From the NCBI RefSeq assembly GCF_012062845.1, contig NZ_WWNB01000012.1, forward strand, positions 48,081 through 112,080: a stretch of 64,000 bases of DNA. Direction: 5' to 3'. This DNA comes from Halomonas salinarum. Lineage in GTDB: Bacteria; Pseudomonadota; Gammaproteobacteria; Pseudomonadales; Halomonadaceae. The translations under genes were made by a program, and so were the position numbers. Positions 56,592 to 64,000 of this stretch are shown here, piece after piece (positions within the stretch are counted from its first letter, which is position 1; each line of letters opens with the position of its first letter). A model generated the notes under the pieces. It was not told where the DNA came from. It saw only the letters and a list, made by a program, of their open reading frames with translations, and searched no databases.

Positions 56592-56668
56592 GCGCCTATA
56601 GCTCAGCTGGATAGAGTACTGCCCTCCGAAGGCAGGGGTCGAAGGTTCGAATCCTTCTGGGCGCGCCA
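56592..56668 (+). tRNA. tRNA-Arg (anticodon CCG)
   Basis: A cloverleaf of 77 bases includes the encoded CCA. The acceptor GCGCCTA pairs with TGGGCGC, the D arm is GCTC...GAGT, the anticodon stem CTGCC/GGCAG encloses CTCCGAA (anticodon CCG), and the T arm is GAAGG-TTCGAAT-CCTTC. Discriminator G. Confidence 0.95.
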
Positions 56669-56685
56669 AAGACATTGAAAAAGAG

Positions 56686-56713
56686 CCCGCGAGCAATCGC
56701 GGGATCTTTTTTT
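56686..56713 (+). terminator. Intrinsic terminator of tRNA-Arg
   Basis: CCCGCGA / TCGCGGG with a GCAA loop, followed by ATC and T7. Confidence 0.9.
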
Positions 56714-56750
56714 GCGTGTCATTCAGGTGAGTTTGGGCGTCTCCTTGGCG

Positions 56751-57143
56751 TTACTGGCCGCCACCCCGCGTGTGAAGACGCAACTCCTCTATCGTCACCA
56801 CGTCCAGCGCTCCTAGATGGGTCGATTCGAGAACGACCGGGGGTGCCATGCCGACCGCAAGTGCTTCTTTCCAGCGACCGGCACAGAGACACCAGCGATC
56901 GCCGGGCGCAAGCCCCGGGAAGCCGAAGTTGGGGCGAGGCGTCGCCAGGTCATTGCCCCGTGCGCGGCTAAAGGCCAGAAAATCCTCGGTGACTTCGGCG
57001 CAGACAGCGTGTACGCCGATGTCCTCCGGCCCGACTCGACAGAAGCCGTCACGGTAAAAGCCGGTGGAATTACCGTGGCAGCAGGGGGCCAGGGGCTCAC
57101 CCAGCACATTGCGCGGACGCTGAAGGGTGCTTTGCTCGGTCAT
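56751..57143 (-). CDS. DUF2237 family protein
   Basis: This 130-residue protein matches the DUF2237 pattern: NVLGEPLAPC near the start, GFYRDGFCRVGPEDIGVHAVCAEVTEDFL, NDLATPRPNFGFPGLAPGDRWCLCAGRW and the closing LDVVTIEELR. Function is unknown. Several conserved Cys residues suggest structural or metal roles. It stands between the tRNA and a dioxygenase gene on the same strand. Confidence 0.87.
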   Translation of the reverse strand: MTEQSTLQRPRNVLGEPLAPCCHGNSTGFYRDGFCRVGPEDIGVHAVCAEVTEDFLAFSRARGNDLATPRPNFGFPGLAPGDRWCLCAGRWKEALAVGMAPPVVLESTHLGALDVVTIEELRLHTRGGGQ

Positions 57144-57230
57144 GGGGTGTCCTCTTTAGCGTGGAGTGTGTTGGCGAAAGACGTTTGCCTGCGACCCTAC
57201 GGCATTGGGGGCCGAAACGTCATCCTGGCC

Positions 57231-57905
57231 TTATACCTCCACCCACATCCTCAACAGGTTGGCATAGCTCTTGGAGAGCGTCTTGAAGGCGTCGGTGTTG
57301 CCGTTTGCTTCGAAGAGCTGGCGGCGTGTGGTGTCCAGGTCGAACAGCACCTCGCGCTGGCCGGGGTTGCGCACCTGACTCTGCGCCCAGCCCACCGCGG
57401 CGAGTCGCTCGCCGCGGGTCACTTCCTCGACCCGGTGCAGGGTCGAGGACGGGTAGAGCACCAGCGAACCCGCCGGCAACTTGAAGGTCTGCTCGCCAGC
57501 GGTGGACTCGATCAGCAGTTCACCGCCGTCATAACTTTCGGGGTCACCGAGGAACAAAGTGTAGGAAACATCGGTGCGCAGAGCGCCACCGGGGCTTCCC
57601 ATCACGGCGTCATCGACGTGGTTGCCGTAGGACATGCCCACGTCATAGCGGCTGAACATCAGCGGCTTCATGCGTGCCGGGCGCACCGCCATCTGAAACA
57701 GGGGGTGGCGATTCAGTGCTTGGGTCAGCTCTTCGCGCAACGCCGAGACCTCGGGGTCCCGCCCATCGGCCTGCTGGTTGTTCTTGACGGTGCGGGCATG
57801 CCAGCCTGCCGTCTCGCGACCGTCCTTGAACGGCACCTTGGCCAGGGTGGCGCGGGCTCGCTGGAGCAGTTCCGGGGGAATGATGTCGGCGATGCAAAGA
57901 ATCAC
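57231..57905 (-). CDS. piuC: PKHD-type Fe(II)/2-oxoglutarate dioxygenase (PiuC/YbiX-like)
   Basis: This 224-residue hydroxylase has Fe ligands His96 and Asp98 (NHVDDAVMG) and His157 (STLHRVEEV), with Arg167 placed to bind 2-oxoglutarate. PiuC-type proteins are often beside TonB siderophore receptors and under Fur; no receptor is next to it here. GTG at 57905 has CAGGAG upstream. It diverges from the Gly/Glu/His-repeat protein gene, with 166 bp between, so a shared iron-related control is possible. Confidence 0.88.
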   Translation of the reverse strand: MILCIADIIPPELLQRARATLAKVPFKDGRETAGWHARTVKNNQQADGRDPEVSALREELTQALNRHPLFQMAVRPARMKPLMFSRYDVGMSYGNHVDDAVMGSPGGALRTDVSYTLFLGDPESYDGGELLIESTAGEQTFKLPAGSLVLYPSSTLHRVEEVTRGERLAAVGWAQSQVRNPGQREVLFDLDTTRRQLFEANGNTDAFKTLSKSYANLLRMWVEV

Positions 57906-57938
57906 AGGCGGCTCCTGAGGGTCGGCACGAAGCGTTAA

Positions 57939-57953
57939 ATGTTAATCGTTTGT
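57939..57953 (-). promoter_or_regulatory. Weak Fur-box-like sequence
   Basis: TGTTAAT-C-GTTTGTA fits the 7-1-7 Fur pattern at about 10 of 14 positions, between the dioxygenase and the repeat-protein gene. The match is weak and is offered only because the dioxygenase family is often Fur-regulated. Confidence 0.25.
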
Positions 57954-58071
57954 ATTTCGATGCTAATCCCGGCATCCTACCAGCAACGGTAGCGCCTTCG
58001 CACGTCAGTCTGTTCTGAGGGCGGCTGTTACTCTCTGCACAAGACGATAGCGCAACAATACGGAGACGAGC

Positions 58072-59196
58072 ATGTCTAGCACGCGTACGAAGATTTGGGT
58101 GGGGATCGGAGCCAGTGTCTTCTTGGGCGCCAGCAGCGCCTCTTGGGCCAGCAGTGACGACGAGATGGTGAACGCATCGTCTGCCAGCGGCACCGAGCAG
58201 ACGGCCAGTGCCGGTGAGGGTGGCGAAGGCTATCACGGTGGCGAGGGTGGCGAAGGTCATCACGGCGGTGAAGGCGGTGAAGGTCACCATGGCGGCGAGG
58301 GTGGTGAAGGCCACCACGGCGGCGAAGCAGGTGAAGGTCACCATGGCGGTGAGGCCGGCGAAGGTCATCACGGCGGTGAGGCCGGTGAAGGTGGCGAAGG
58401 CCATCACGGCGGTGAAGGTGGCGGTAACGCAGCCTTTGCGGTCTTCGATTACCTGAGCGCCGATGCTGGCGGTGAAGGCGGTGAAGGCGGTGAAGGCGGT
58501 GAAGGCGGTGAAGGCGGTGAAGGCGGTGAAGGTGGCGAAGGCGGCAGCAGCTATTCGTCCACCAACCCCGGCGTTTATGCCACCACCCTGGCACTGATGG
58601 AAGGCCACCTGCGTGTGGCCAGCGAACTCTATCGCGAGGGTGCCAAGGAAAACGCCGTGGCTCACTTCCATCACCCCGTCGCCGAATACTACACCGCGCT
58701 TGAGGCGGGGCTGGACGCCCGCGGTGTCGAGGGCCTCAAGCCGGTTCTTCTGGATGTCGCCAAGAAAGCCGAGCAGGGTGGCGACTGGGCTGACCTGGAG
58801 GATGACTACGAAGCAGCTCGCGCGGCGATCCACGCGGCGCAGGCAGAGATCGAGCCACCTCTCAAGCAGGATGCCACCTTCCAGAGCCGAGTACTGCTGG
58901 CGCTGACCAATACCGCGTTGGACGAATACATCGAGTCCATCGATGATGGGCAGTTCGTCAACGGACCTGAGTATCAGGACGGTCGCGGCTTCATGCAGGT
59001 CGGTCGCGATCTGCTTTCTGCCCAGGAAGCGACCCTGAGTGGTGCAGAGGGCCCGGCCTACCAGGAGGTCGTCGACGCGTATGACGACATGCTGGTGGCG
59101 TGGCCGAGTGCTGCAGTGCCCGACACCCCGGCGGTGAGCGTCGGCGAGCTGTCCAGCGAGGCCTTCGAGCTCGAGGTGCTGCTCAAGGAATACTGA
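58072..59196 (+). CDS. Exported protein with Gly/Glu/His tandem repeats, function unknown
   Basis: The 374-residue product has an N-terminal signal peptide ending near SSASWA. Residues 48-117 hold seven copies of a 9-residue unit of the form GEGGEGHHG, giving 13 His and many Glu. Residues 133-158 hold eight copies of GGE. The C-terminal ~200 residues are helical and include AHFHHPVAEYYTALEAG, with no family I recognise. The repeats look suited to metal binding, but this is inference. GGAG precedes the ATG. It diverges from an iron-dependent dioxygenase gene and is followed by a 15-bp hairpin. Internal repeats imply unequal recombination. Confidence 0.8.
   Translation: MSSTRTKIWVGIGASVFLGASSASWASSDDEMVNASSASGTEQTASAGEGGEGYHGGEGGEGHHGGEGGEGHHGGEGGEGHHGGEAGEGHHGGEAGEGHHGGEAGEGGEGHHGGEGGGNAAFAVFDYLSADAGGEGGEGGEGGEGGEGGEGGEGGEGGSSYSSTNPGVYATTLALMEGHLRVASELYREGAKENAVAHFHHPVAEYYTALEAGLDARGVEGLKPVLLDVAKKAEQGGDWADLEDDYEAARAAIHAAQAEIEPPLKQDATFQSRVLLALTNTALDEYIESIDDGQFVNGPEYQDGRGFMQVGRDLLSAQEATLSGAEGPAYQEVVDAYDDMLVAWPSAAVPDTPAVSVGELSSEAFELEVLLKEY
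58213..58422 (+). repeat. Tandem 27-bp repeats (GEGGEGHHG units)
   Basis: Seven tandem in-frame copies encode the 9-residue unit. The last copy is enlarged by three residues, and copies 5-7 have Ala in place of one Gly. Synonymous changes between copies show that the protein, not only the DNA, is kept. Confidence 0.85.
58468..58545 (+). repeat. Tandem 9-bp repeats (GGE units)
   Basis: Eight in-frame GGE codon triplets, mainly GGCGGTGAA. The near-identical DNA suggests recent expansion. Confidence 0.85.
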
Positions 59197-59218
59197 TCCG
59201 TTGTAGCGGTTGATCTGA

Positions 59219-59251
59219 CACGGCCCGCGATGCCTGGCATCGCGGGCCGTG
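59219..59251. terminator. Strong hairpin after the repeat-protein gene
   Basis: A perfect 15-bp stem with a CTG loop lies between convergent genes. No long T run is present. Confidence 0.65.
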
Positions 59252-59289
59252 TCTGGTCGGTTGGTTGTTTGGCGCGAGTACCGCCGACC

Positions 59290-59910
59290 TCAGTGACGGC
59301 GGGCACTTAGAGCCAGCAGGTCATTGGCAAGATCATCGGCCAGTTCATGGAGCTCGGTGGCGCTGATGGCTTGCTCGGCATGGGCGCGCAGGCCCATGAC
59401 CATCGTCTGGTAGCGCCTCGCCAGCCGGGCGGGCTTCTGGGATGGCACGTCGCCCTCCATGTCATCGGCCAGTTCGCCGGCATCACGGGCGGCTTCGAAG
59501 GCCTTTGTGAATCGCGCTTGCATACCGTCCAGCAGCGCCTGAGCCTGGCGCGCATTGGTATCTTCCGCACCGAGCTCCAGCAGGGTCTTCACCAGCAGGC
59601 AGGCATGGCAGGGCCGCGGTGTATCGCTGAGACCACCGAGGGCGCGCAGGTAGTCGGCAAGCCCACCCAGCGGTGAGGGGTTGGCGGCCAGCGTGCGTTC
59701 TAGCTCGACCAGCCCCTGGCGGCCGTAGCGCGTGAGCACCTCGCCAAACAGCCGTTCCTTGCTGCCGAAACTCGCGTAGATGCTGCCCGGGCGCATATCG
59801 AGCGCGCCTTCGATGTCCTTGAGCGAGGTGGCGTGGTAGCCCTTGCGCCAGAACAGGGCGAGGGCCTGGTCCAGTGATTGCTGGCGGTCGTGGCGAGTCT
59901 GGCGTGGCAT
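59290..59910 (-). CDS. TetR-family transcriptional regulator
   Basis: This 206-residue regulator has an N-terminal TetR helix-turn-helix: LDQALALFWRKGYHATSLKDIEGALDMRPGSIYASFGSKERLF (bases 59740-59870). The C-terminal ligand domain contains CHACLLVKTLLELGAEDTNA, typical of the AcrR/NemR-like group. It diverges from a carboxymuconolactone decarboxylase-family gene across a region with three 16-bp TTGAG-N6-CTCAA sites, which are its probable operators. Confidence 0.9.
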   Translation of the reverse strand: MPRQTRHDRQQSLDQALALFWRKGYHATSLKDIEGALDMRPGSIYASFGSKERLFGEVLTRYGRQGLVELERTLAANPSPLGGLADYLRALGGLSDTPRPCHACLLVKTLLELGAEDTNARQAQALLDGMQARFTKAFEAARDAGELADDMEGDVPSQKPARLARRYQTMVMGLRAHAEQAISATELHELADDLANDLLALSARRH

Positions 59911-59946
59911 GGGGCGTCCTGTCGGTCACGGGCGACCGGATGAATC

Positions 59947-60050
59947 TTGAGTGAGCGCTCAAATTTTATCTTGAGTGATCACTCAAATCCAGTTAGCCTG
60001 AACCTATCAGCTGCGGGAAATAATGCGCCCTTTTTTGAGCAATCACTCAA
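59947..60050. promoter_or_regulatory. Three TTGAG-N6-CTCAA operator-like palindromes
   Basis: Sites are at 59947-59962 (TTGAGTGAGCGCTCAA), 59971-59986 (TTGAGTGATCACTCAA, a perfect palindrome) and 60035-60050 (TTGAGCAATCACTCAA). The first two are 24 bp apart and nearest the tetR start; the third is 75 bp before the CMD-family gene. They fit TetR-type dimer binding. Confidence 0.75.
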
Positions 60051-60124
60051 AATGTGCTTTCAAGAAAGGTGCAGCATTCCCCGTGACTCACATGATTTGT
60101 GACCCGAACCGACGAGGTGATTGC

Positions 60125-60679
60125 ATGAGCGCCTATACCCTGCACGATACGTCCACGGCCCCGGAAAAGAGCCAGCCGCTGCTCGAAAACTCCGTCAACG
60201 CCTTCGGCATGATCCCCAATCTGCACGCGGTGATCGCCGAGGCACCGGGCCTGCTCGAAGGCTATCAGCAGCTGCACCAGCTATTCATCGACTCGAGCTT
60301 CGATGCCGACGAGCTGACCGTGGTCTGGCAGACCATCAACGTCGAGCACGAGTGCCATTACTGCGTGCCGGCGCATACCGCCATTGCCAAGTCGATGAAG
60401 GTCGACGATGCGATTACCGAGGCGCTGCGCAATGAGACGCCGCTGCCCAGCGACAAGCTTGAAGCGCTGCGCACCTTCACCCTCGCCATGGTGAGAAATC
60501 GCGGTAACGTCGATACCTCCGCGGTCAACGACTTCCTGGCCGCCGGTTATACCCAGCGCCAGGTGCTGGAAGTGGTGCTGGGCATCGCCCAGAAGGTGAT
60601 GAGCAACTACGCCAACCACCTGGCCGAGACGCCCATCGATGAGCCGTTCAAGGCCTTTAAGTGGCACAAGGTTAGCTGA
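60125..60679 (+). CDS. Carboxymuconolactone decarboxylase/AhpD-family protein
   Basis: This 184-residue helical protein has an AhpD-type redox site, EHECHYCVPAH, with Glu74, Cys77, Cys80 and His84. Such proteins act as peroxidases or decarboxylases. The start at 60125 has GAGGTGA upstream; the longer frame crosses the operator region. It is a probable target of the divergent TetR gene, which suggests response to an electrophile or peroxide, by analogy only. Confidence 0.88.
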   Translation: MSAYTLHDTSTAPEKSQPLLENSVNAFGMIPNLHAVIAEAPGLLEGYQQLHQLFIDSSFDADELTVVWQTINVEHECHYCVPAHTAIAKSMKVDDAITEALRNETPLPSDKLEALRTFTLAMVRNRGNVDTSAVNDFLAAGYTQRQVLEVVLGIAQKVMSNYANHLAETPIDEPFKAFKWHKVS

Positions 60680-60739
60680 GGCGAGACAGCACGCTTGAGG
60701 CTTGATCGCAACGACACACCAAGGCTCAAGGGCCGAGAC

Positions 60740-60776
60740 GAGAAAGGCCCGCTCTTTGGAGCGGGCCTTTCTCATT
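60740..60776. terminator. Bidirectional terminator between the CMD-family gene and glsA
   Basis: AGAAAGGCCCGCTC / GAGCGGGCCTTTCT with a TTTG loop, followed by CATT. A perfect 14-bp stem between convergent genes. Confidence 0.8.
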
Positions 60777-60841
60777 GTCGCGCTTTATCGTGTGGTGGCG
60801 GGAAGCGATGCCACTCGGCCTGGCCCTGGAAACGCCGGTCC

Positions 60842-61783
60842 TCAGCCTAGCGGCGAGAAGCCGATACCTTCGACCAGGCCTTCAAGTGCATGACAACCGG
60901 CCACCGAGTTGCCGTAGCCGTCCAGGCGTGGTGACCACACGCAGATGCTCATGCGCCCCGGCAGGATGGCGATGATGCCGCCGCCGACGCCGCTCTTGCC
61001 GGGCAGGCCGACCCGCCAGGCGAAGTCGCCGGCGGCATCATAGAGGCCGCAGGTCAGCAGCAGGGCATTGAGCTGGCGCGTCTGGACCGGGCTTGTCACC
61101 TGGCTGCCATTCAGCGGGTTGACGCCGCGGTTGGCCAGGAAGGACATGCTGCGGGCCAGCTCCACGCAGTTCATCGCCGTCGAGCAGCCATGAAAGTAGG
61201 TATCGAGCACCGTCTCGACGTCGGCGTGCAGGTTGCCGTAGGCCTGCATCAGGTAGGCCAGCGCCGCATTGCGGGCCTTGTGGTCCATCTCCGAGCGGGC
61301 CACCCGCTCATCGAAGCCGACATCGTCACTGCCCGACAGCCGCCGCAGATGCTCGCGCAGGGTGTACTGGGTGGACACGATGCGCGAGACCAGCAGGTCC
61401 GTCACCAGGAGGGCGCCGGCATTGATGAAAGGGTTGCGCGGCACGCCGTGCTCGACCTCGAGCTGCACCATGGAATTGAAGGCCTGGCCCGAGGGCTCGC
61501 GGCCGACCCGCGACCAGATCTCATCCGAGTCCAGGCGCTGCATGGCCAGCACCAGCGAATGCACCTTGGCGATGGACTGGATCGAGAAGCGTGTCTGAGC
61601 GTCGCCGGCATACTGCACCCGACCGTCGACATGGCAGACGGCGATACCAAAGCGATCCGGATCGACCTCACCGAGGGCGGGAATATAGTCGGCGACCTTG
61701 CCCTCGTTGAAAAAGCGGGGGGCATCCTGGCTGAGGCGGTCGAGCAGTGCCTGCAAGGCATCCGGGTCGAGATCGGCGGTCAT
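60842..61783 (-). CDS. glsA: Glutaminase GlsA
   Basis: Glutaminase converts glutamine to glutamate and ammonia. The 313-residue product has the serine beta-lactamase-like SxxK motif in FSIQSIAKVHSL, with NPFINAGALLVTDLL, the YLMQAYGNL region and the closing GKSGVGGGIIAILPG. The SIAK form replaces the more usual SISK but keeps Ser and Lys. It stands alone, divergent from the BCCT gene. Confidence 0.96.
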   Translation of the reverse strand: MTADLDPDALQALLDRLSQDAPRFFNEGKVADYIPALGEVDPDRFGIAVCHVDGRVQYAGDAQTRFSIQSIAKVHSLVLAMQRLDSDEIWSRVGREPSGQAFNSMVQLEVEHGVPRNPFINAGALLVTDLLVSRIVSTQYTLREHLRRLSGSDDVGFDERVARSEMDHKARNAALAYLMQAYGNLHADVETVLDTYFHGCSTAMNCVELARSMSFLANRGVNPLNGSQVTSPVQTRQLNALLLTCGLYDAAGDFAWRVGLPGKSGVGGGIIAILPGRMSICVWSPRLDGYGNSVAGCHALEGLVEGIGFSPLG

Positions 61784-62191
61784 GGCGGCCTTGGCTCCGT
61801 CGGTGGGGGAAGGGAGAGCGAGGCAGGGGATTCTAGCCGATTCGGCGTCGCTTCGACATTGAGCGGGCGTTCAAGGACGTTTGAAGGCCAACCAAGGCGT
61901 CGTTATACTGCGCGGCTTTCCATCGGCTTGCCGATTCCCGCTGGCCTCGTTCAGGCCACTGCATCTGCTCTCTCGCCAACGTCAGGAAGCGCCGTGAGCG
62001 CATGGCCCCTCTCTTTTGGAACGCGCTTGCGAACGCTCGCCACTGATCCCGGCGCTCGTCATCCCAGACCGCCTTCAGTGATCGCACTTCTGACGCCCAG
62101 GGCGTCGCCATACTCGCTCATCCCGAATGCCATGCTGGCGGCTCACCGCTTGCAGGCGTTGATGTAATGACATCCCAATCAAAGGTTTTTC
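61784..62191. other. 408-base gap between glsA and the BCCT gene
   Basis: It contains a good sigma-70 promoter (next entry) and an apparent leader of about 280 bases before the transporter start. No gene, and no clear hairpin or riboswitch, is recognised. Short open frames here lack ribosome sites and family features. Confidence 0.4.
61881..61909 (+). promoter_or_regulatory. Sigma-70 promoter for the BCCT transporter
   Basis: TTGAAG (61881-61886), 17-bp spacer, TATACT (61904-61909). It lies about 280 bp ahead of the start codon, implying a long leader. Confidence 0.55.
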
Positions 62192-63775
62192 ATGACCCAA
62201 TCCGCTAGTTCCAAACCATCAGAACCCGAGACGAATGGCTCGCGTCTCGGCGATCCGGTGGTGCTCGTCCTGAGCATCGGCTTTATCGTCGCCTTCATTG
62301 CCCTCTCGCTGTATGACATCGACATGGTCGCCAACGGCATCAGCGCCGGCTTCGCCTGGACCGCTCGTACGCTGGGCTCCTACTTCCAGCTCTTGCTGCT
62401 GCTGACCTTCTTCATCGGTATCGGTGTGGCCATGTCGCCGGCCGGTGCCGCCAAGGTGGGTAACCTCAATACCCCGGAGATCAGCACCTTCAAGTGGCTG
62501 TCGATGATCATGTGCACCCTGCTGGCGGGTGGTGGCGTATTCTTCGCCGCCGGCGAGCCGGTCTATCACTTCGTGGTCACACCGCCGGCCTTCGACACAG
62601 AAGCGGGCACCGCCGAGGCGGTTGCCGGCGCCCTGGCGCAGTCCTTCATGCACTGGGGCTTTCTGGCCTGGGCGGTGCTTGGCACCCTGACCGCGGTGGT
62701 GCTGGCGCATGCCCACTACGTGAAGGGCCAGCCGATGCAGCCACGCACCCTGCTCATGCCGGTACTCGGCGAGCGCCTGATGAGCGGCCCGCTGGGTGGT
62801 CTGGTCGATGCCCTCTGCGTGATCGCCGTGGTCGCTGGTACCGTGGGACCGATCGGCTTCCTGGCCACCCAGGTCAGCTTCGGTCTGCATGAGCTGTTCG
62901 GCATGGCGCGAGGCTACGGCACCCAGCTAGCGGTGCTGGCCGTACTTGGTGCCATCTACGTTACCTCGGCGGTGACGGGGATTCATCGCGGCATTCAGTT
63001 GCTCAGCCGCTTCAACGTCTTCCTGGCGCTGGGAATTGCCGCGGTGATCTTCGTCTTCGGCCCGACCCTGTTCCTGACCGATGCGTTTACACAGGGCTTT
63101 GGTACCTACCTGACCTCCTTCTTCTCGATGGCCACCATGACCGCCGAGACCGCACCTGACTGGTGGATGAAGTGGTGGACGGTGTTCTTCTTCGCCTGGT
63201 TCATCGGCTATGGCCCGCTGATGGCGATCTTCGTCGCGCGTATCTCGCGGGGCCGCACCATTCGCCAGATGATCCTGGCCGTGGCGGTGATGGCGCCGTT
63301 GGCGACTACTGTCTGGTTCACGCTGTTGGGTGGCTCGGGCATCTTCTACCAGCTGACCGGAGTGATCGACCTGACCGAAGCGCTCAACAGCTTCCAGTTC
63401 GACGTGGCGACCCTGACTGTGGCGCAGGCGCTACCGGGCGGCACCCTGATGGCGCTGGCGATCCTTCTGCTGACCACCATCTTCGTCGCCACCACCGGTG
63501 ACTCGATGAGCTACGCCATTTCCGTGGTGGGTGCCGGCCATGATGCGCCGAATCCGCTGATCCGCGCCTTCTGGGGCGTTGCCATGGCGATCATGGCGGC
63601 GATCCTTTTGTACATGGGCGCCGGCCAGATCAGCGCCCTGCAGCAGTTCATCGTCATCACCGCCATTCCGGTGTCGCTGGTACTGCTGCCCTCGCTGTGG
63701 ACCGGCCCCAAGGCCGCCTACGCGATGGCGCGCGAGCAGGGGCTGATTGATCAGCCGCGCACCCGCGAGGCCTGA
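62192..63775 (+). CDS. BCCT family betaine/choline/carnitine transporter
   Basis: This 527-residue symporter has about twelve hydrophobic helices. The BCCT signature is present in FFFAWFIGYGPLMAIFVARISRGRTIRQ (bases 63189-63270), and the aromatic SFMHWGFLAWAVLG helix matches the fourth-helix region that binds trimethylammonium groups. Such carriers take up glycine betaine or related solutes, which fits a halophile. The exact substrate is unknown. The N-terminus is a short hydrophilic tail. No bet genes are adjacent. Confidence 0.93.
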   Translation: MTQSASSKPSEPETNGSRLGDPVVLVLSIGFIVAFIALSLYDIDMVANGISAGFAWTARTLGSYFQLLLLLTFFIGIGVAMSPAGAAKVGNLNTPEISTFKWLSMIMCTLLAGGGVFFAAGEPVYHFVVTPPAFDTEAGTAEAVAGALAQSFMHWGFLAWAVLGTLTAVVLAHAHYVKGQPMQPRTLLMPVLGERLMSGPLGGLVDALCVIAVVAGTVGPIGFLATQVSFGLHELFGMARGYGTQLAVLAVLGAIYVTSAVTGIHRGIQLLSRFNVFLALGIAAVIFVFGPTLFLTDAFTQGFGTYLTSFFSMATMTAETAPDWWMKWWTVFFFAWFIGYGPLMAIFVARISRGRTIRQMILAVAVMAPLATTVWFTLLGGSGIFYQLTGVIDLTEALNSFQFDVATLTVAQALPGGTLMALAILLLTTIFVATTGDSMSYAISVVGAGHDAPNPLIRAFWGVAMAIMAAILLYMGAGQISALQQFIVITAIPVSLVLLPSLWTGPKAAYAMAREQGLIDQPRTREA

Positions 63776-63821
63776 TCATCGCGACCCGTGATGCGTAAAC
63801 AAGAGCCGGCCCCTTTGGGCT

Positions 63822-63857
63822 AATGCCAGTCAGTTAACGCTGACTGGCATTTCTCTT
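63822..63857. terminator. Hairpin between the BCCT gene and the transposase end
   Basis: AATGCCAGTCAG / CTGACTGGCATT with a TTAACG loop, followed by TCTCTT. The stop codon of the leftward transposase lies in the loop, so the structure serves both genes or is part of the IS end. Confidence 0.7.
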
Positions 63858-64000
63858 GGTCGGGTACTTCTGTGGTCGGCGCCTGACTGATCGGGGGTAA
63901 GATCGCTCGCGTCGCTCAGGCAGGACGAAGGCAGGCGCCATCTCCAGCATCGACTGAATCACACCGGGCACACGCCCCGGCGAGACCCAGGGGAGGACCG
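63834..64000 (-). CDS. IS4-like transposase, C-terminal end (cut by window edge)
   Basis: The minus-strand frame is open to the right edge and ends at 63834. About 55 residues are visible, ending RSYPRSVRRRPQKYPTKRN plus a short tail. That basic RxYPRxVRRRPxxYP ending is typical of IS4-family transposases. The start and catalytic DDE residues lie beyond the edge, so whether it is intact is unknown. Confidence 0.55.
   Translation of the reverse strand, partial: VLPWVSPGRVPGVIQSMLEMAPAFVLPERRERSYPRSVRRRPQKYPTKRNASQR

Noticed and set aside
56817..57938. 373-codon plus-strand open frame across the DUF2237 and dioxygenase genes
   Set aside because: Both genes on the minus strand have clear family motifs; the plus-strand frame has none.
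58213..58545. CRISPR-like array
   Set aside because: The repeats are contiguous and in-frame coding units without unique spacers.
57643..58833. Minus-strand frames through the Gly/Glu/His repeats, giving HRLHRLHR or FTAFTAFT repeats
   Set aside because: These repeats only mirror the tandem DNA. The plus-strand frame has a signal peptide, a ribosome site and a normal C-terminal domain.
61833..62111. 92-codon minus-strand frame upstream of glsA
   Set aside because: No ribosome site and no family features; it covers the BCCT promoter.

Overview
The window looks like the chromosome of a moderately halophilic gammaproteobacterium, most likely a Halomonas or close relative. This is inferred from high GC content, compatible-solute and Na+-coupled transporters (BCCT, NSS, TRAP receptor), and a gene order that follows the Pseudomonas chromosome around phoU-phoR-phoB-ubiA-ubiC-rubB-hup-recG-oxyR and ridA-spoT-rpoZ-gmk-yicC-rph-crc-pyrE. 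No species is claimed.

Layout. 1-5.0 kb: cell-envelope precursor genes (end of uppP, apbE, glmU, glmS). 5.1-17.4 kb: ordinary chromosome with scattered regulators and enzymes: a PilZ protein with a degenerate HD-GYP domain, hglS (lysine catabolism) divergent from a LysR gene, DUF72, an NSS transporter, an epimerase, hexR and uvrD. 17.4-27.9 kb: an accessory type VI secretion (T6SS) island of orphan type, with no tss structural genes in the window. It contains hcp behind a sigma-54 promoter and three phased 12-bp repeats, a palindromic intergenic element, vgrG, a DUF4123 adaptor, a 1207-residue MIX/VasX-like pore-forming effector, two near-identical membrane genes that are probable immunity proteins (the second frameshifted at a homopolymer tract), and a small low-GC membrane gene. 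28-29.5 kb: a lone TRAP receptor and a thioesterase. 29.8-45.5 kb: phosphate control (phoU, phoBR with a Pho box), cysZ, ubiquinone synthesis, HU, recG/oxyR, and the stringent-response operon gmk-rpoZ-spoT-ridA-thpR. 45.6-48.7 kb: two MFS exporters and a MarR gene lying between gmk and yicC. 49-55.8 kb: yicC, rph, a catalytically dead ExoIII homologue (Crc type), pyrE, yfaZ, trmL and rep. 55.9-64 kb: cytochrome c5, tRNA-Arg(CCG), a PKHD dioxygenase divergent from a striking Gly/Glu/His-repeat exported protein, a TetR/CMD-family pair with three operator-like palindromes, glsA, a BCCT transporter, and the 3' end of an IS4-like transposase cut by the right edge.

How the parts work together. The best candidate for a new or poorly described system is the T6SS island. 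A sigma-54-dependent hcp would supply tube subunits. VgrG, the DUF4123 chaperone and the MIX effector form three ATGA-overlapped genes that would be made together and loaded as one spike. The downstream membrane genes, overlapping the effector by 8 bp, would protect the producer. The Gly/Glu/His-repeat protein next to an iron-dependent dioxygenase is a second, separate unknown. All positions, motifs and palindromes were read by eye; family names rest on recognised motifs and were not checked by database search.
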